Positions 1-8,747 of a stretch of 40,516 nucleotides of DNA are shown here, one piece after another. The position numbers and the translations under genes were made by a program. The stretch comes from Syntrophomonas sp. UBA4922 (GTDB lineage: Bacteria > Bacillota > Syntrophomonadia > Syntrophomonadales > Syntrophomonadaceae). Under the pieces are notes generated by a model. That model did not search any database. It had not been told where the DNA came from and was given only the letters and a program-made list of their open reading frames with translations. The first letter of the stretch is position 1; every line of letters begins with the position of its first letter. The stretch lies in assembly GCA_002398825.1 (NCBI GenBank), contig DHBS01000009.1, positions 32,378 to 72,893 on the forward strand, written 5' to 3'.

Positions 1-527
1 TCAAAGGTGCCGCCGCCCAGGTCGAAGACCAGAATGGTCTGGGCGTTTTCCTTGTCCATACCATATGCCAAAGCGGCCGCAGTGGGTTCATTAATAATGC
101 GCAATACCTCCAGGCCTGCTATTTTGCCGGCATCTTTGGTGGCCTGGCGCTGAGCGTCGGTGAAATACGCCGGTACGGTAATGACCGCCTGAGTGATGCG
201 TTCTCCCAGATACGCCTCAGCATCGGACTTCATTTTCTGCAGGACCATGGCTGATATCTCTTGCGGGGTATAGCTTTTATCATCAATCTTGACCCGGTAA
301 TCTGTACCCATACGGCGTTTGATGGATAAAACCGTGCGGTCCGGATTGGTAATAGCCTGGCGTCTGGCAACGCGGCCCACTAACCTCTCTCCGCTTTTGG
401 AAAAGCCCACCACAGATGGAGTTATGCGTTCTCCCTCCGCATTGGTAATAACTTTGGCTTCATTGCCCTCCATCAAGGCTATAACTGAATTGGTTGTACC
501 GAGATCGATTCCTACTACTTTTGCCAT
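1..527 (-). CDS. dnaK: DnaK (Hsp70 chaperone), N-terminal part only
   Basis: Hsp70 chaperone that binds exposed hydrophobic peptides in an ATP cycle driven by DnaJ and GrpE. Only about 175 N-terminal residues are visible; the rest lies beyond the left edge. The protein opens MAKVVGIDLGTTNSVIALMEG, the first actin-like phosphate loop, and includes INEPTAAALAYG. It is cut just after FDLGGGTFD, the second phosphate loop. The ATG at 527 has a strong Shine-Dalgarno (GGAGGTG, 532-540) about 6 nt upstream. It follows grpE by about 60 nt and is the third visible gene of the hrcA-grpE-dnaK unit controlled from the CIRCE site at 2260. dnaJ would be expected next, outside the window. The identification is secure. 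Confidence 0.98.
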   Translation of the reverse strand, partial: MAKVVGIDLGTTNSVIALMEGNEAKVITNAEGERITPSVVGFSKSGERLVGRVARRQAITNPDRTVLSIKRRMGTDYRVKIDDKSYTPQEISAMVLQKMKSDAEAYLGERITQAVITVPAYFTDAQRQATKDAGKIAGLEVLRIINEPTAAALAYGMDKENAQTILVFDLGGGTF

Positions 528-588
528 TTAAAACACCTCCACATTCTGGAAACAATTATTATACAAGCAAAGACTGCCGCTGCAATTG

Positions 589-1134
589 CTATCCACTAAC
601 CTTAACCAGGCTGGGCCTGATTAATCTGCCGTGCATGATATAACCTTTCTGTAGTTCCTCAATAACTGTATTCTCAGGGTGTTCAGAACATGCTTCAACA
701 GATAAGGGCTGGTGGAACTGCGGATCAAAACACTGCCCCAGGGCCTCCACCGGCTCAACCCCGGCCTGGGCAACGATCTCTTTAAGCCGCTGGCAAACCA
801 TGCTGATTCCTTTGTGCAAACTGGCATAGTCCTGTTCCGGGCTGGCCATATCCAGAGCCCTTTCCAGATCGTCAATCACGGTCAGCAGTGGTTTGATGAG
901 GGGCAGGGAAGCGAATTTGAGATACTCATCCCGTTCCCTCTGATGCCGCTTTCTCAAGTTTTCAGTCTCAGCTGCCGCCCTGAGATAGAGATCGTAATTC
1001 TTCTTGCTCTCTTCCTGGACGGCTTGAAGGCGTTCATTCAGCCCGGCTATCGATTCTGCGGCGGGCGGCGGGTTTAGGCTGGAATCCGAGCCCATTTCCT
1101 CCTGGTTGTGAACAGTCGGGTCTTCCGGTTTCAT
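589..1134 (-). CDS. grpE: GrpE nucleotide exchange factor
   Basis: Nucleotide exchange factor that releases ADP from DnaK. The 181 residues show the family layout: an acidic, disordered N-terminus (about 1-30), a long helical region rich in E, K and R (about 30-85, with ENLRKRHQRERDEY, typical of the GrpE dimer coiled coil), then the globular domain with GVEPVEALGQCFDPQFHQ and a C-terminus ending in RPSLVKVSG. The ATG at 1134 is preceded by AGAGGTGA at a normal distance. It sits between hrcA (85 nt upstream) and dnaK (about 60 nt downstream) with no visible terminator, so the three are probably one heat-shock transcript. Confidence 0.97.
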   Translation of the reverse strand: MKPEDPTVHNQEEMGSDSSLNPPPAAESIAGLNERLQAVQEESKKNYDLYLRAAAETENLRKRHQRERDEYLKFASLPLIKPLLTVIDDLERALDMASPEQDYASLHKGISMVCQRLKEIVAQAGVEPVEALGQCFDPQFHQPLSVEACSEHPENTVIEELQKGYIMHGRLIRPSLVKVSG

Positions 1135-1219
1135 TTTTGATCACCTCTGTTTATTGAAATATCTGCGCTAAAATAACGGGTGGATGCTTCCCCCCTCGGC
1201 GGTATCCATTATCGAACTC

Positions 1220-2245
1220 TTAGTAGTGCTTTTTGAGCACTTCATCGATGATAGTGCGAACTGAATCAACCGTGCCGGCTGCTTTCCAATACTCCATGCG
1301 CACCGGGCCAATTACGCCTACCCGGCCAACTTCTCCGAAGATTTTATAACCTGCCAGGACGATACTCATTTCTTTGGCGTCATCCAGGCGATTCTCCCGC
1401 CCGATGGTGATATCAACGGTATCGCCGGTAGCTTCCGGAAGCAGGGCCTTAAGCACCGATTCCTCCTCCAATATGGCCAGAATCTTCTTGAGTTTGTCCA
1501 GGTTCTTGAATTCGGGTTCGTTGAGCATATTGAGGATGCCGCTTATAACCACCTTTTCTTCCCCGGTATTTTCAGTCAGATTTTCTATGGCCTCCAGTAT
1601 CCCGTCTATTACCTTTTTTCTCTGGTTCAATTCATCCCTTAAGGACTGCAAATCAGTTTTGCGCAGCTCGGCAAATTTTTTCCGGGCAAAAAGCCGGTTA
1701 AAGACCTCATTGATACTCTGCAGCTCTTTAGTCTCCACTGATTGCGGGATATCAATCCTGCGGTGCATCAATACCCCGGTGTCAGTGACTACGATTACCA
1801 TAGCTTTGCCCTTTTCCACCGGAACTAATTGAATATATTTGAACTCGTCAAATTTGACGGTGGGTACGATGATAAAGGAAGTATAACGGGTAACCTGAGA
1901 CAGAAAATTGCCAATGGATTGAATGACCTCATCCCAATCCTGCAGATTGTCTTTGAGGATCTTTTGAAGCAGTTCTACCTCATCCTCCACCAGGTTTTCC
2001 CGCTCCATCATACAGTCCACATAATAGCGGAACCCGCTCTCAGATGGAATTCTTCCTGCCGAAGTATGGGGCTGTTCCAAATAGCCCATATCCTCCAGAT
2101 CAGCCATTTCATTGCGGACGGTAGCCGCGCTGACGCGGAGGTCGTGTTTTTTGACTATGGCTCTGGAACCAACCGGTTCTGCGCTTTCAACGTAGTCTTT
2201 TATGATCGATTCCAATATCCTCTTTTTGCGTTCATCCAAGGTCAT
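1220..2245 (-). CDS. hrcA: HrcA heat-inducible transcription repressor
   Basis: Repressor that binds CIRCE and shuts off the hrcA-grpE-dnaK operon; its activity depends on the GroE chaperonin in known systems. The protein (341 aa from this start) begins MTLDERKKRILESIIKDYVE, followed by the winged-helix segment VSAATVRNEMADLEDMGYLEQPHTSAGRIPS typical of HrcA, then the ligand-like dimerisation domain. The reading frame also opens at a GTG at 2266, but that codon lies inside the CIRCE palindrome and has no Shine-Dalgarno. The ATG at 2245 has AGGGGTG about 7 nt upstream and gives the normal family length, so I chose it. CIRCE lies directly upstream of this ribosome-binding site, giving autoregulation. 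Confidence 0.96.
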   Translation of the reverse strand: MTLDERKKRILESIIKDYVESAEPVGSRAIVKKHDLRVSAATVRNEMADLEDMGYLEQPHTSAGRIPSESGFRYYVDCMMERENLVEDEVELLQKILKDNLQDWDEVIQSIGNFLSQVTRYTSFIIVPTVKFDEFKYIQLVPVEKGKAMVIVVTDTGVLMHRRIDIPQSVETKELQSINEVFNRLFARKKFAELRKTDLQSLRDELNQRKKVIDGILEAIENLTENTGEEKVVISGILNMLNEPEFKNLDKLKKILAILEEESVLKALLPEATGDTVDITIGRENRLDDAKEMSIVLAGYKIFGEVGRVGVIGPVRMEYWKAAGTVDSVRTIIDEVLKKHY

Positions 2246-2259
2246 ATCGATCACCCCTG

Positions 2260-2286
2260 TTAGCACTCTCGTTTGTTGAGTGCTAA
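2260..2286. promoter_or_regulatory. CIRCE operator (HrcA binding site)
   Basis: Perfect inverted repeat TTAGCACTC-N9-GAGTGCTAA, identical to the CIRCE consensus. It lies between the -10 box (2301-2306) and the hrcA Shine-Dalgarno, so it is transcribed as part of the 5' untranslated region. Bound HrcA would block transcription of hrcA-grpE-dnaK. Confidence 0.97.
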
Positions 2287-2300
2287 CCCCTACTTAATAA

Positions 2301-2330
2301 AAAATATCATCGCTGTAACTTCTTTGTCAA
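2301..2330 (-). promoter_or_regulatory. Sigma-A type promoter of the hrcA operon
   Basis: On the minus strand: TTGACA (2325-2330), an 18-nt spacer, and TATTTT (2301-2306) preceded by TG (extended -10, TGA before the hexamer). It sits about 15 nt upstream of CIRCE. The -35 is perfect and the -10 is a 4 of 6 match, supported by the TGn element. Confidence 0.6.
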
Positions 2331-2339
2331 GCCTGGAAA

Positions 2340-3500
2340 TCATTCAACAAAACAGCATAAAACCTGGTTTGATACCAAAAGCCCCGCTTTCGTTAACCTG
2401 AGCCAGCCGTGGTCCAATTCCAAGAGTCCGCTGCTCGTAAAGCGTTCTACCACTGGCCGAAATTCCTGCAATAGACTTATGCCAAACCGCCTTCTAAAAG
2501 CCTCCACATTCAGTCCGTTCGTAAGCCGGAGCCCCATGATTATAGCTTCCTGAGCCTGCTGCCGGGGCTTCATATCTTCCAGTACAATCTGAGCGGCCTC
2601 CGACCTGTTTGGCCCTCCGGCCATATAAGCATCCACATCGGCGGCATTCATCCAGCGCCGCCCGCCCAGGCGGCTGACAGCGGCAGCGCCGAAACCCAGA
2701 TACTCGCCAAATTGCCAGTAGCGCAGGTTGTGCCGGCATAGATACCCGTCAAGGGCCAGATTGGATATCTCGTACTGAACGATCCCTTTATCGTGCAAAT
2801 AATCAATGGCCTGGTAATACATGGCCTCTATATCCTCTTCTGCAGGCAAAACCAGTTCCCCCCGGGCTATGGCCCGGGCCATAGGCACCTGAGATTCCAG
2901 CTGCAGGAGGTATATAGAAATATGCTGCGGCTGGAAGCTGACCGCTTCTTGCAGGGTCTGCATCCAGGCAGTAATAGTCTGCCCGGGGATGCCGTAAATT
3001 AAATCAAAACTGAGGTTGTGAAACCCGGCGGCGTCTGCTGCCGTAATGGCTTTCCGGGCGGCTGCCGCGGAATGAATTCTACCTAGAACTCTGAGTTCTT
3101 TATCCTGCAGACTCTGCAATCCCAGTGAGACCCGGTTGATCCCGGCAGTTTTGCAGGCTTCCAGGCTGCTTCGATTTACGGTAGCCGGGTTGATTTCCAT
3201 GGTGATTTCCAGGTCTTTTAACAATGTAAAACGGGAGGCCATAGTATTGATGACAGTGCCAATTTGGGCGGGTTTTAAGAGGCTGGGGGTTCCCCCTCCG
3301 AAGTAAATGCTGTCGACAGGTTTTCCCCGGTAGTCTTCAGAGCAGGCCGAGATTTCAAAGCAGAGTCTTTCGGTATAAGCCTGCAACTGAGCCTGGTCGG
3401 CAAAAGTCACCGAGTAAAAATCACAGTAAGGGCATTTTCTTCTGCAAAAAGGGATATGCACATACAAACCCAGACTGTTCTGAGGCCAGGTGGCTTCCAT
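2340..3500 (-). CDS. hemW: HemW-type radical SAM heme chaperone
   Basis: Radical SAM protein of the HemW (HemN-like) family, now regarded as a heme chaperone rather than a coproporphyrinogen oxidase. The N-terminal motif CRRKCPYCDF supplies the CX3CX2C cluster ligands (C19, C23, C26), followed by YFGGGTPSLL, INRVSLGLQS and FDLIYGIPGQT, all characteristic of the family. The C-terminal HemN domain contains NLRYWQFGEYLGFGAAAVS. The length of 386 aa is typical. The ATG at 3500 has TAGGAG about 9 nt upstream. It lies between lepA and hrcA, as in Bacillus and many clostridia. The 181-nt gap to lepA holds an inverted repeat pair (3516-3600). Confidence 0.95.
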   Translation of the reverse strand: MEATWPQNSLGLYVHIPFCRRKCPYCDFYSVTFADQAQLQAYTERLCFEISACSEDYRGKPVDSIYFGGGTPSLLKPAQIGTVINTMASRFTLLKDLEITMEINPATVNRSSLEACKTAGINRVSLGLQSLQDKELRVLGRIHSAAAARKAITAADAAGFHNLSFDLIYGIPGQTITAWMQTLQEAVSFQPQHISIYLLQLESQVPMARAIARGELVLPAEEDIEAMYYQAIDYLHDKGIVQYEISNLALDGYLCRHNLRYWQFGEYLGFGAAAVSRLGGRRWMNAADVDAYMAGGPNRSEAAQIVLEDMKPRQQAQEAIIMGLRLTNGLNVEAFRRRFGISLLQEFRPVVERFTSSGLLELDHGWLRLTKAGLLVSNQVLCCFVE

Positions 3501-3515
3501 TAAATACAGCTCCTA

Positions 3516-3600
3516 TGAAGGGACGCAAGTGGGGACGGTTCTTAACTTGCGAACAAGTGTGCAAGCCAATAACCATCCCCACTTGCGTTCCCTCGCTTCA
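3516..3600. repeat. Inverted pair of REP-like units (REPIN-like)
   Basis: Two related units face each other. The plus-strand unit is CGCAAGT (3524-3530), loop GGGGACGGTTCTTA (3531-3544), ACTTGCG (3545-3551), a 7-bp stem. The minus-strand unit has GCAAG (3561-3565) pairing with CTTGC (3582-3586) around a loop that reads TGGGGATGGTTATTGG on the minus strand. The outer parts of the two units are also complementary (around 3516-3540 against 3571-3600), so the whole could fold into one long hairpin. The loop core matches the units flanking the RAYT gene at 26206. Confidence 0.8.
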
Positions 3601-3681
3601 CCGGTTGCCCACAATTCAAAAATAAATATACCAAGCCAACATCCCCCGTGGGTCATTTTTTGATTCAGGGGCAAATCAACG

Positions 3682-5484
3682 CTATTCTTTTTCGATGTTT
3701 AGCACCGACATGAAGGCATCTTTGGGGACTTCTATGTGTCCGATCTGTTTCATGCGTTTTTTGCCTTCTTTTTGCTTTTCCAACAGTTTCTTTTTCCTGG
3801 TGATGTCGCCGCCGTAACACTTGGCCAATACGTCTTTGCGCATGGCTTTGACGGATTCGCGGGCTATGACCTTGGCGCCGATGGAGGCCTGAATAACCAC
3901 TTCGTACATTTGCCGGGGGATGATGCGGCGCAGCTTCTGGGTCAGGGCCCGGGCGCGGTAGTAGGCGTTGTCGTGGTGGGTGATCATGCTCAGGGCGTCC
4001 ACCACCTCGCCATTTAACAGAATGTCCAGTTTAACCAGATCGGATATCTCATAGCCGCTGATTTCATAATCCAGGGAGGCATAACCCCGGGTGCGGGACT
4101 TTAGAGCATCAAAAAAATCATAAAGGATTTCAGCCAGGGGCAGTTTGTAAGTTATCATCACCCGCTGCGAGGTGAGGTATTCCATATTGACATACTGGCC
4201 CCGCTTTTCCCGGCACAATTCCATGATGGCGCCTACAAATTCATTGGGAACCATCATGCTGGCTTTCACATAGGGTTCTTTGACCGCTTCCAGCCGCTGA
4301 GCCGGGGGCCATAGTTTGGGGTTCTGTATATCCATTTCACTGCCGTCGCTGAGCATAACCTTATATACCACACTGGGGGCGGTAGCCAACAAGCTCAAAT
4401 CATATTCGCGTTCCAATCGCTCCCTGACAATCTCCAGATGCAAGAGCCCCAAAAATCCGCAGCGGAATCCGAAGCCCAGTGCGTCTGAGCTTTCCGGTTC
4501 ATAGAATAATGAGGAATCGTTGAGTTTCAATTTGTCCAGAGCGTCCCGCAGTCTTTCGAAATCGTTGTTTTCCAGCGGATATAGACCACAGTATACCATG
4601 GGCTTCACTTCCTGATAACCCGGCAGGGGATTATCAGCCGGATTGGAGGCCAGGGTGATGGTGTCGCCCACCCGGGTATCGCTGACATTTTTAATGCCGG
4701 CCGCCAGGTAGCCCACTTCACCCGCTCCAAGGGTTTCGACCTCAGTCATATAGGGGGATATTACCCCTAATGCCGTGGTCTCGTACACTTTTCCGCTGGA
4801 CATCATTTTGATCATGTCGCCGCGGCGGATCTGCCCGGAGACCACCCGGATATATGATATGGCGCCCTGGTAGGAGTCGAAATAAGAGTCGAATATCAAG
4901 GCCTGCAAGGGGCCGTGCTCCTCCCCGCGCGGGCAGGGAACGCGCGACACGATGGCTTCCAGGACCTCCTCCACACCCTGCCCGGTTTTGGCTGAGATGG
5001 GAATGATTTCTTCACTGGCGATGCCCAGCACATCCTCCATTTCCGTTTTGACCTTATCAGGATCAGCGCCGGGAAGGTCGATCTTGTTGACAATGCCTAT
5101 GATCTCCAAATCCTGGTCCATAGCCATGTAAACGTTGGCCAGGGTCTGCGCCTCAATCCCCTGTGAAGCATCGACCACCAGCAAGGCGCCTTCACAGGCT
5201 GCCAGGCTGCGCGACACTTCATAGGAAAAGTCCACATGCCCCGGAGTATCGATCAAATTAAGTATATAGTCTTTCCCGTCCCGGGCCTTATAATTGAGGC
5301 GAACCGGCTGCAGTTTTATGGTAATCCCCTTTTCCCGCTCCAGATCCATTTTATCCAGGAACTGATCTCTCATTTCCCGCTCGCTGATAGTGCCGGTGAC
5401 CTGTAAGAGGCGGTCGGCCAGGGTTGATTTACCATGATCGATATGGGCTATGATACTGAAATTGCGAATATGGTCCAGTGACAA
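3682..5484 (-). CDS. lepA: Elongation factor 4 (LepA) GTPase
   Basis: Ribosome-associated translational GTPase (EF-4), related to EF-G. The G domain has AHIDHGKST (G1), DTPGH (G3) and NKIDLPGA (G4) in the first 150 residues. EF-G-like domains follow, then the LepA-specific C-terminal domain with CYGGDITRKKKLLEKQKEGK and PKDAFMSVL. No ATG is available at the 5' end. The frame opens at a TTG at 5499, but a second TTG at 5484 has GGAGGG exactly 7 nt upstream and gives MSLDHIRNFSIIAHIDHGKS (600 aa), the usual length. I chose 5484. It is followed by hemW and preceded by murJ on the same strand. Confidence 0.96.
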   Translation of the reverse strand: MSLDHIRNFSIIAHIDHGKSTLADRLLQVTGTISEREMRDQFLDKMDLEREKGITIKLQPVRLNYKARDGKDYILNLIDTPGHVDFSYEVSRSLAACEGALLVVDASQGIEAQTLANVYMAMDQDLEIIGIVNKIDLPGADPDKVKTEMEDVLGIASEEIIPISAKTGQGVEEVLEAIVSRVPCPRGEEHGPLQALIFDSYFDSYQGAISYIRVVSGQIRRGDMIKMMSSGKVYETTALGVISPYMTEVETLGAGEVGYLAAGIKNVSDTRVGDTITLASNPADNPLPGYQEVKPMVYCGLYPLENNDFERLRDALDKLKLNDSSLFYEPESSDALGFGFRCGFLGLLHLEIVRERLEREYDLSLLATAPSVVYKVMLSDGSEMDIQNPKLWPPAQRLEAVKEPYVKASMMVPNEFVGAIMELCREKRGQYVNMEYLTSQRVMITYKLPLAEILYDFFDALKSRTRGYASLDYEISGYEISDLVKLDILLNGEVVDALSMITHHDNAYYRARALTQKLRRIIPRQMYEVVIQASIGAKVIARESVKAMRKDVLAKCYGGDITRKKKLLEKQKEGKKRMKQIGHIEVPKDAFMSVLNIEKE

Positions 5485-5571
5485 AGAGATGCCCTCCAAA
5501 TCGTTGTTGGCTGAATACCGCCTAGATTATAACCGATTAATGGGCCATGATGCAATTCTATCCTGACGCCT

Positions 5572-7149
5572 TCAACCGGCGGACCGCCTTCTGCCTGACC
5601 AGCGCTCGCCGATCATACTCTCCACCAGCCGGCCTTCTTCAGTATTGAGGCTATGGGTGATCAGGCCATAGAGCACCGCCCCCGCTGCCACACTGAAGGC
5701 CAGGCTCAGCAGAAGGTTGAAATGTGCACTATAGGGCAATCCGGTGAGAAGCCCGTTTAAAATCAGCTTCACCCCGGCAAACATGACCATTGCAGCGGCC
5801 AGCGACTTAATGAGGCTGAATATTATGGTCTTGCCCCCCAAAAGCCCCAGTTTAAAGCGCAAAACCAGGAGCAATAACAGGAGGTTGGCAATGCCCGCCA
5901 GGGAATAGGCCAGGGCCAAACCCTGGTGCTGCATATTCTTCACCAGCAACAGGGATAAGGCGATGTTTACGGCTATACTGATTATGGCGGAAATCACTGG
6001 CGACACCGTGTCTTTTAAGGCATAAAAGCTGCGGTTGACGACCTGTACCGCAGAGTAAGCCGATATGCCTACGGCATAGAAGACCAGGGCCTGGCTGGTA
6101 ACCCGGGTCATCTCTGCGGTAAAATTGCCATGCTCGAATAACAAGGCGATAGTCGGTTGACCAATGGCGATCAACCCCAGCGAAGCCGGCAAGGTCAGTA
6201 GAAATATGGCTCTGAGCCCCAGTGAATTATGGCGTTTGAACTGAGCCCACTCGCCCTTGGCGCTGAGCATTGTCATAGCGGGAAAAAGCACGGTTCCGAT
6301 AGAAACCGCGAATATGCCGATAGGCAGGTTCATGATGCGCTGGGCCAGCTTAAGAGCGCTTAAAACCCCGGGGCCTAAACTGGAAGCCAGGTTTTGTGCC
6401 ACAAAGAGGTTGAGCTGCACTACCCCCAGGCCGGCGATCATCGGCACCATCAGGATTATGATCTCCTGAAAACCGCGGTTGTGCAGGTCAAAGCTGAAAT
6501 AATACTTCAGCCCCACCCGTTTGAGAGCGGGAATCTGCACCATAAAACTCATGATGGAGCCCAGAACCACCCCCACTGAAAAAGCGGCTATCCCCAGATC
6601 TTCCACCAGGAGTACCCCGCAGGCGATGATGCTGATGTTATATAACAGGCTCCCCCAGGCCGGTGCGGCGAAATGGTGGTAAGAATTGAGGATTCCCATG
6701 GCGAAGCCGTTTAACACCATGAAGACCGTCTGGATAAACATAATGCGGGAGAGCCCGACCGCCAGCGCCAGGTATTCCTGGGGCAGCCCCGGCGCCAGAA
6801 CATGAATCACCGGCTCAGTGTAGCGGTAAGCCAGCAAAAGCAAAACCGACAAGGCCAGCAATATATAATTAAAAACCACGCTGGCCGCTTTCCAGGCTTC
6901 CGAATCGCGCCCGGATGCGATATGAGCCGAGAAAACCGGAATTAGAGCAGATCCCAGAGCGCCGCCGATGAGCAGCATATACAAGGAGTCGGGTATGGAA
7001 AAGGCGGCCTGATAGGCGTCAGTGACGTAATTCTGGCCAAATATGGTATACAAGGCTACTTCCCGGCCGTAGCCCAGGATCCTGGACAACACCACCGTAA
7101 AGCTTAAAAACAGGGCTGCTTTTGCCATCTTCTGACCGCTTTGCGTCAC
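5572..7149 (-). CDS. murJ: MurJ-type lipid II flippase (MviN family)
   Basis: Polytopic membrane protein of the MOP superfamily, MurJ/MviN branch, which flips lipid II for peptidoglycan synthesis. Family signatures are SFTVVLSRILGYGREVALYTIFG at the N-terminus, AFSIPDSLYMLLIGGALGSALIPVF, and RIMNLPIGIFAVSIGTVLFPAM in the middle. About 14 hydrophobic segments are visible. The frame opens upstream at a TTG (7185), but GTG at 7149 has AGGAGG 6-7 nt upstream, so the protein probably starts MTQSGQKMAKAALF (525 aa); the internal ATG of MAKAALF is an alternative. It sits between the small gene at 7264 and lepA. In B. subtilis this slot has no flippase, so the placement is a lineage difference. Confidence 0.9.
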   Translation of the reverse strand: MTQSGQKMAKAALFLSFTVVLSRILGYGREVALYTIFGQNYVTDAYQAAFSIPDSLYMLLIGGALGSALIPVFSAHIASGRDSEAWKAASVVFNYILLALSVLLLLAYRYTEPVIHVLAPGLPQEYLALAVGLSRIMFIQTVFMVLNGFAMGILNSYHHFAAPAWGSLLYNISIIACGVLLVEDLGIAAFSVGVVLGSIMSFMVQIPALKRVGLKYYFSFDLHNRGFQEIIILMVPMIAGLGVVQLNLFVAQNLASSLGPGVLSALKLAQRIMNLPIGIFAVSIGTVLFPAMTMLSAKGEWAQFKRHNSLGLRAIFLLTLPASLGLIAIGQPTIALLFEHGNFTAEMTRVTSQALVFYAVGISAYSAVQVVNRSFYALKDTVSPVISAIISIAVNIALSLLLVKNMQHQGLALAYSLAGIANLLLLLLVLRFKLGLLGGKTIIFSLIKSLAAAMVMFAGVKLILNGLLTGLPYSAHFNLLLSLAFSVAAGAVLYGLITHSLNTEEGRLVESMIGERWSGRRRSAG

Positions 7150-7214
7150 CGTACTCCTCCTTCCGACGGTCTTCCTCCATATCAAAAATATACATCATAA
7201 ACGTCTGGCTGCAT

Positions 7215-7236
7215 AAAAAAAGGCCTCAATAGGCCG
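7215..7236 (-). terminator. Probable rho-independent terminator after the YqxA-like gene
   Basis: On the minus strand: GGCCT, loop ATTG, AGGCC (7222-7235), followed at once by seven T. The stem is only 5 bp but all strong, and the T-tract is good. It lies between the small gene (end 7264) and murJ. Confidence 0.55.
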
Positions 7237-7263
7237 CAATTTTCCCATTTATTATTTTAAACT

Positions 7264-7551
7264 TTACCACAGCTGGCGCCTGTGCTGCCAGATTTCTTGT
7301 ATATAGGCCTCTAGCCGGGCTGCCCCGATTTTGAGACGAGCCTGTCCATTCTGCAACAAGGCCGTATTGCAGGGGTATTTACGGCCCAATGCTTCAATAT
7401 ATACTCCTTCGTCTTCCAGGTGCACGGCGATGACATAGCCCGGATTACTCTGGGTCAGATCATTGATACCCTGATTACTGATATTCAATCCCGCCGCAAC
7501 CAGCATCATTAAGATGCTCATAGCCAGCAGACACAAAATTGACCTCATCAC
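7264..7551 (-). CDS. Small membrane-anchored protein in the YqxA position
   Basis: Hypothetical protein of 95 aa with one N-terminal hydrophobic segment (about residues 3-21, ILCLLAMSILMMLVAAG), then a motif NQGIND and a hydrophilic tail. In B. subtilis the gene directly after spoIIP is yqxA (DUF3679), also a short single-pass protein. Position and layout suggest a counterpart, but I cannot show homology by eye. The start overlaps the spoIIP stop: GTG at 7551 (GTGA overlap) or ATG at 7548 (TGATG). Translational coupling to spoIIP is likely. A role in sporulation is inferred from context only. Confidence 0.65.
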   Translation of the reverse strand: MMRSILCLLAMSILMMLVAAGLNISNQGINDLTQSNPGYVIAVHLEDEGVYIEALGRKYPCNTALLQNGQARLKIGAARLEAYIQEIWQHRRQLW

Positions 7552-8579
7552 TGCAAGGATCCTTCCTGCCGCATAACTTCGGCCAGCACATCGGAAAATA
7601 GCGTAGCCGCGTACTGGGCCTCAGCCAGGGTGTTATAGTCATAACCAAATTCCAATAACAACGCGTTTTTATGATATTCTTGATTATAGGTTCCGGCTTT
7701 GGTGCGCACATCCTTGATTAAACCCGGGTACTTAGCCTCGCTGACTTTATAAAGGGCTTGAGCGAAGGCCAGATTATCTTTCCAATTGGGATGGGGCTTG
7801 CGTTCGTTGGTACCCACTATGATAAGAATGGGCGCGCATTTTTTGCCATTGATCATGACAGTCTCGGCCTTGGTAGCTCCAGCGATGCTGTCCCGATGAA
7901 TGTCAAACATAGCCGCAACCGATTTATTCTGGGCCAAAAAGCTCTTTATAGTATTCCGCGAATTGCTATAGCTTATAAGATAGTCGGAATCATGAATAGT
8001 ATTGATGAATTCGCTGTTTAATCCTTCCTTACGCATCTCCGTATTGAGACGCCGGGCGACTTCGTTTATAAGGCCTCGTTTTCCATCCACCCTGGCCTTA
8101 CCTTCATCGGGAATGTAAGATTCGGCGCTATGGGTGCAATATAACAGGATCTTGCCTCCGGAAAGCTTAACAGCTGTTTCAGCTGTATCTGGAGCGGATT
8201 CGGAGACGATCTCCTGGTTGGATGCTTCTTCTTCCAATTCTATAACAGTCTCATCCCCGCCTCTCGGGCTGGTATAAGCCAGGGCCTGGATGCTGGCGGT
8301 CAACAGGGACTGCGGGAATACCTCGTCCAGGTATTCGGGATCAAGAAACAGCAGGTTGGCTTCTCCAGGCAGGAAACTGCTGTCCTGGAACATCTTTAAT
8401 GCCATGTCTTCCCCGATATCGATCCGGCTGAAAGGATCCAGGTACTCCACCGGCATAGGTTTCATGGTTGGCAGACTGATCCGCTGGAAGCTACCCGTAA
8501 CTCCTATAAGAACAATGACCGCAAACAATTGCACCAAAAACACACTCTTCATTAGCGACATAATACCACGGCGTCTCAT
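7548..8579 (-). CDS. spoIIP: SpoIIP, sporulation peptidoglycan hydrolase
   Basis: Membrane-anchored amidase/endopeptidase that, with SpoIID and SpoIIM, removes septal peptidoglycan during engulfment in the mother cell. It has an N-terminal transmembrane segment (about residues 8-30), a linker rich in E, and a C-terminal SpoIIP domain with ILLYCTHSAESYIP, SYSNSRNTIKSFL, AAMFDIHRDS and LLEFGYDYNT. The frame opens at a GTG (8588), but ATG at 8579 (MRRRGIMSLMKS, 343 aa) has GGAGG 8 nt upstream and is preferred. The usual upstream neighbour gpr (spore protease) is absent; rpsT is divergent directly upstream. Confidence 0.93.
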   Translation of the reverse strand: MRRRGIMSLMKSVFLVQLFAVIVLIGVTGSFQRISLPTMKPMPVEYLDPFSRIDIGEDMALKMFQDSSFLPGEANLLFLDPEYLDEVFPQSLLTASIQALAYTSPRGGDETVIELEEEASNQEIVSESAPDTAETAVKLSGGKILLYCTHSAESYIPDEGKARVDGKRGLINEVARRLNTEMRKEGLNSEFINTIHDSDYLISYSNSRNTIKSFLAQNKSVAAMFDIHRDSIAGATKAETVMINGKKCAPILIIVGTNERKPHPNWKDNLAFAQALYKVSEAKYPGLIKDVRTKAGTYNQEYHKNALLLEFGYDYNTLAEAQYAATLFSDVLAEVMRQEGSLQ

Positions 8580-8682
8580 TAATACCACCTCCCATTCATA
8601 TTAAATTTATTTTGGGGAATTGGAGAATAGAACTGAATCTATACAATATTAACAATGGCACTTAAAAATAACTGCCAAATCA

Positions 8683-8711
8683 TTGCATTTTATAAATCAT
8701 AATGCTATAGT
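8683..8711 (+). promoter_or_regulatory. Promoter of rpsT
   Basis: TTGCAT (8683-8688), a 17-nt spacer, TATAGT (8706-8711) with TG one base before the hexamer (extended -10). It lies 37 nt upstream of the rpsT start codon. Confidence 0.65.
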
Positions 8712-8747
8712 ATTCCTGTTAGATTTGACCCAAGAGGAGGTGAAGAG

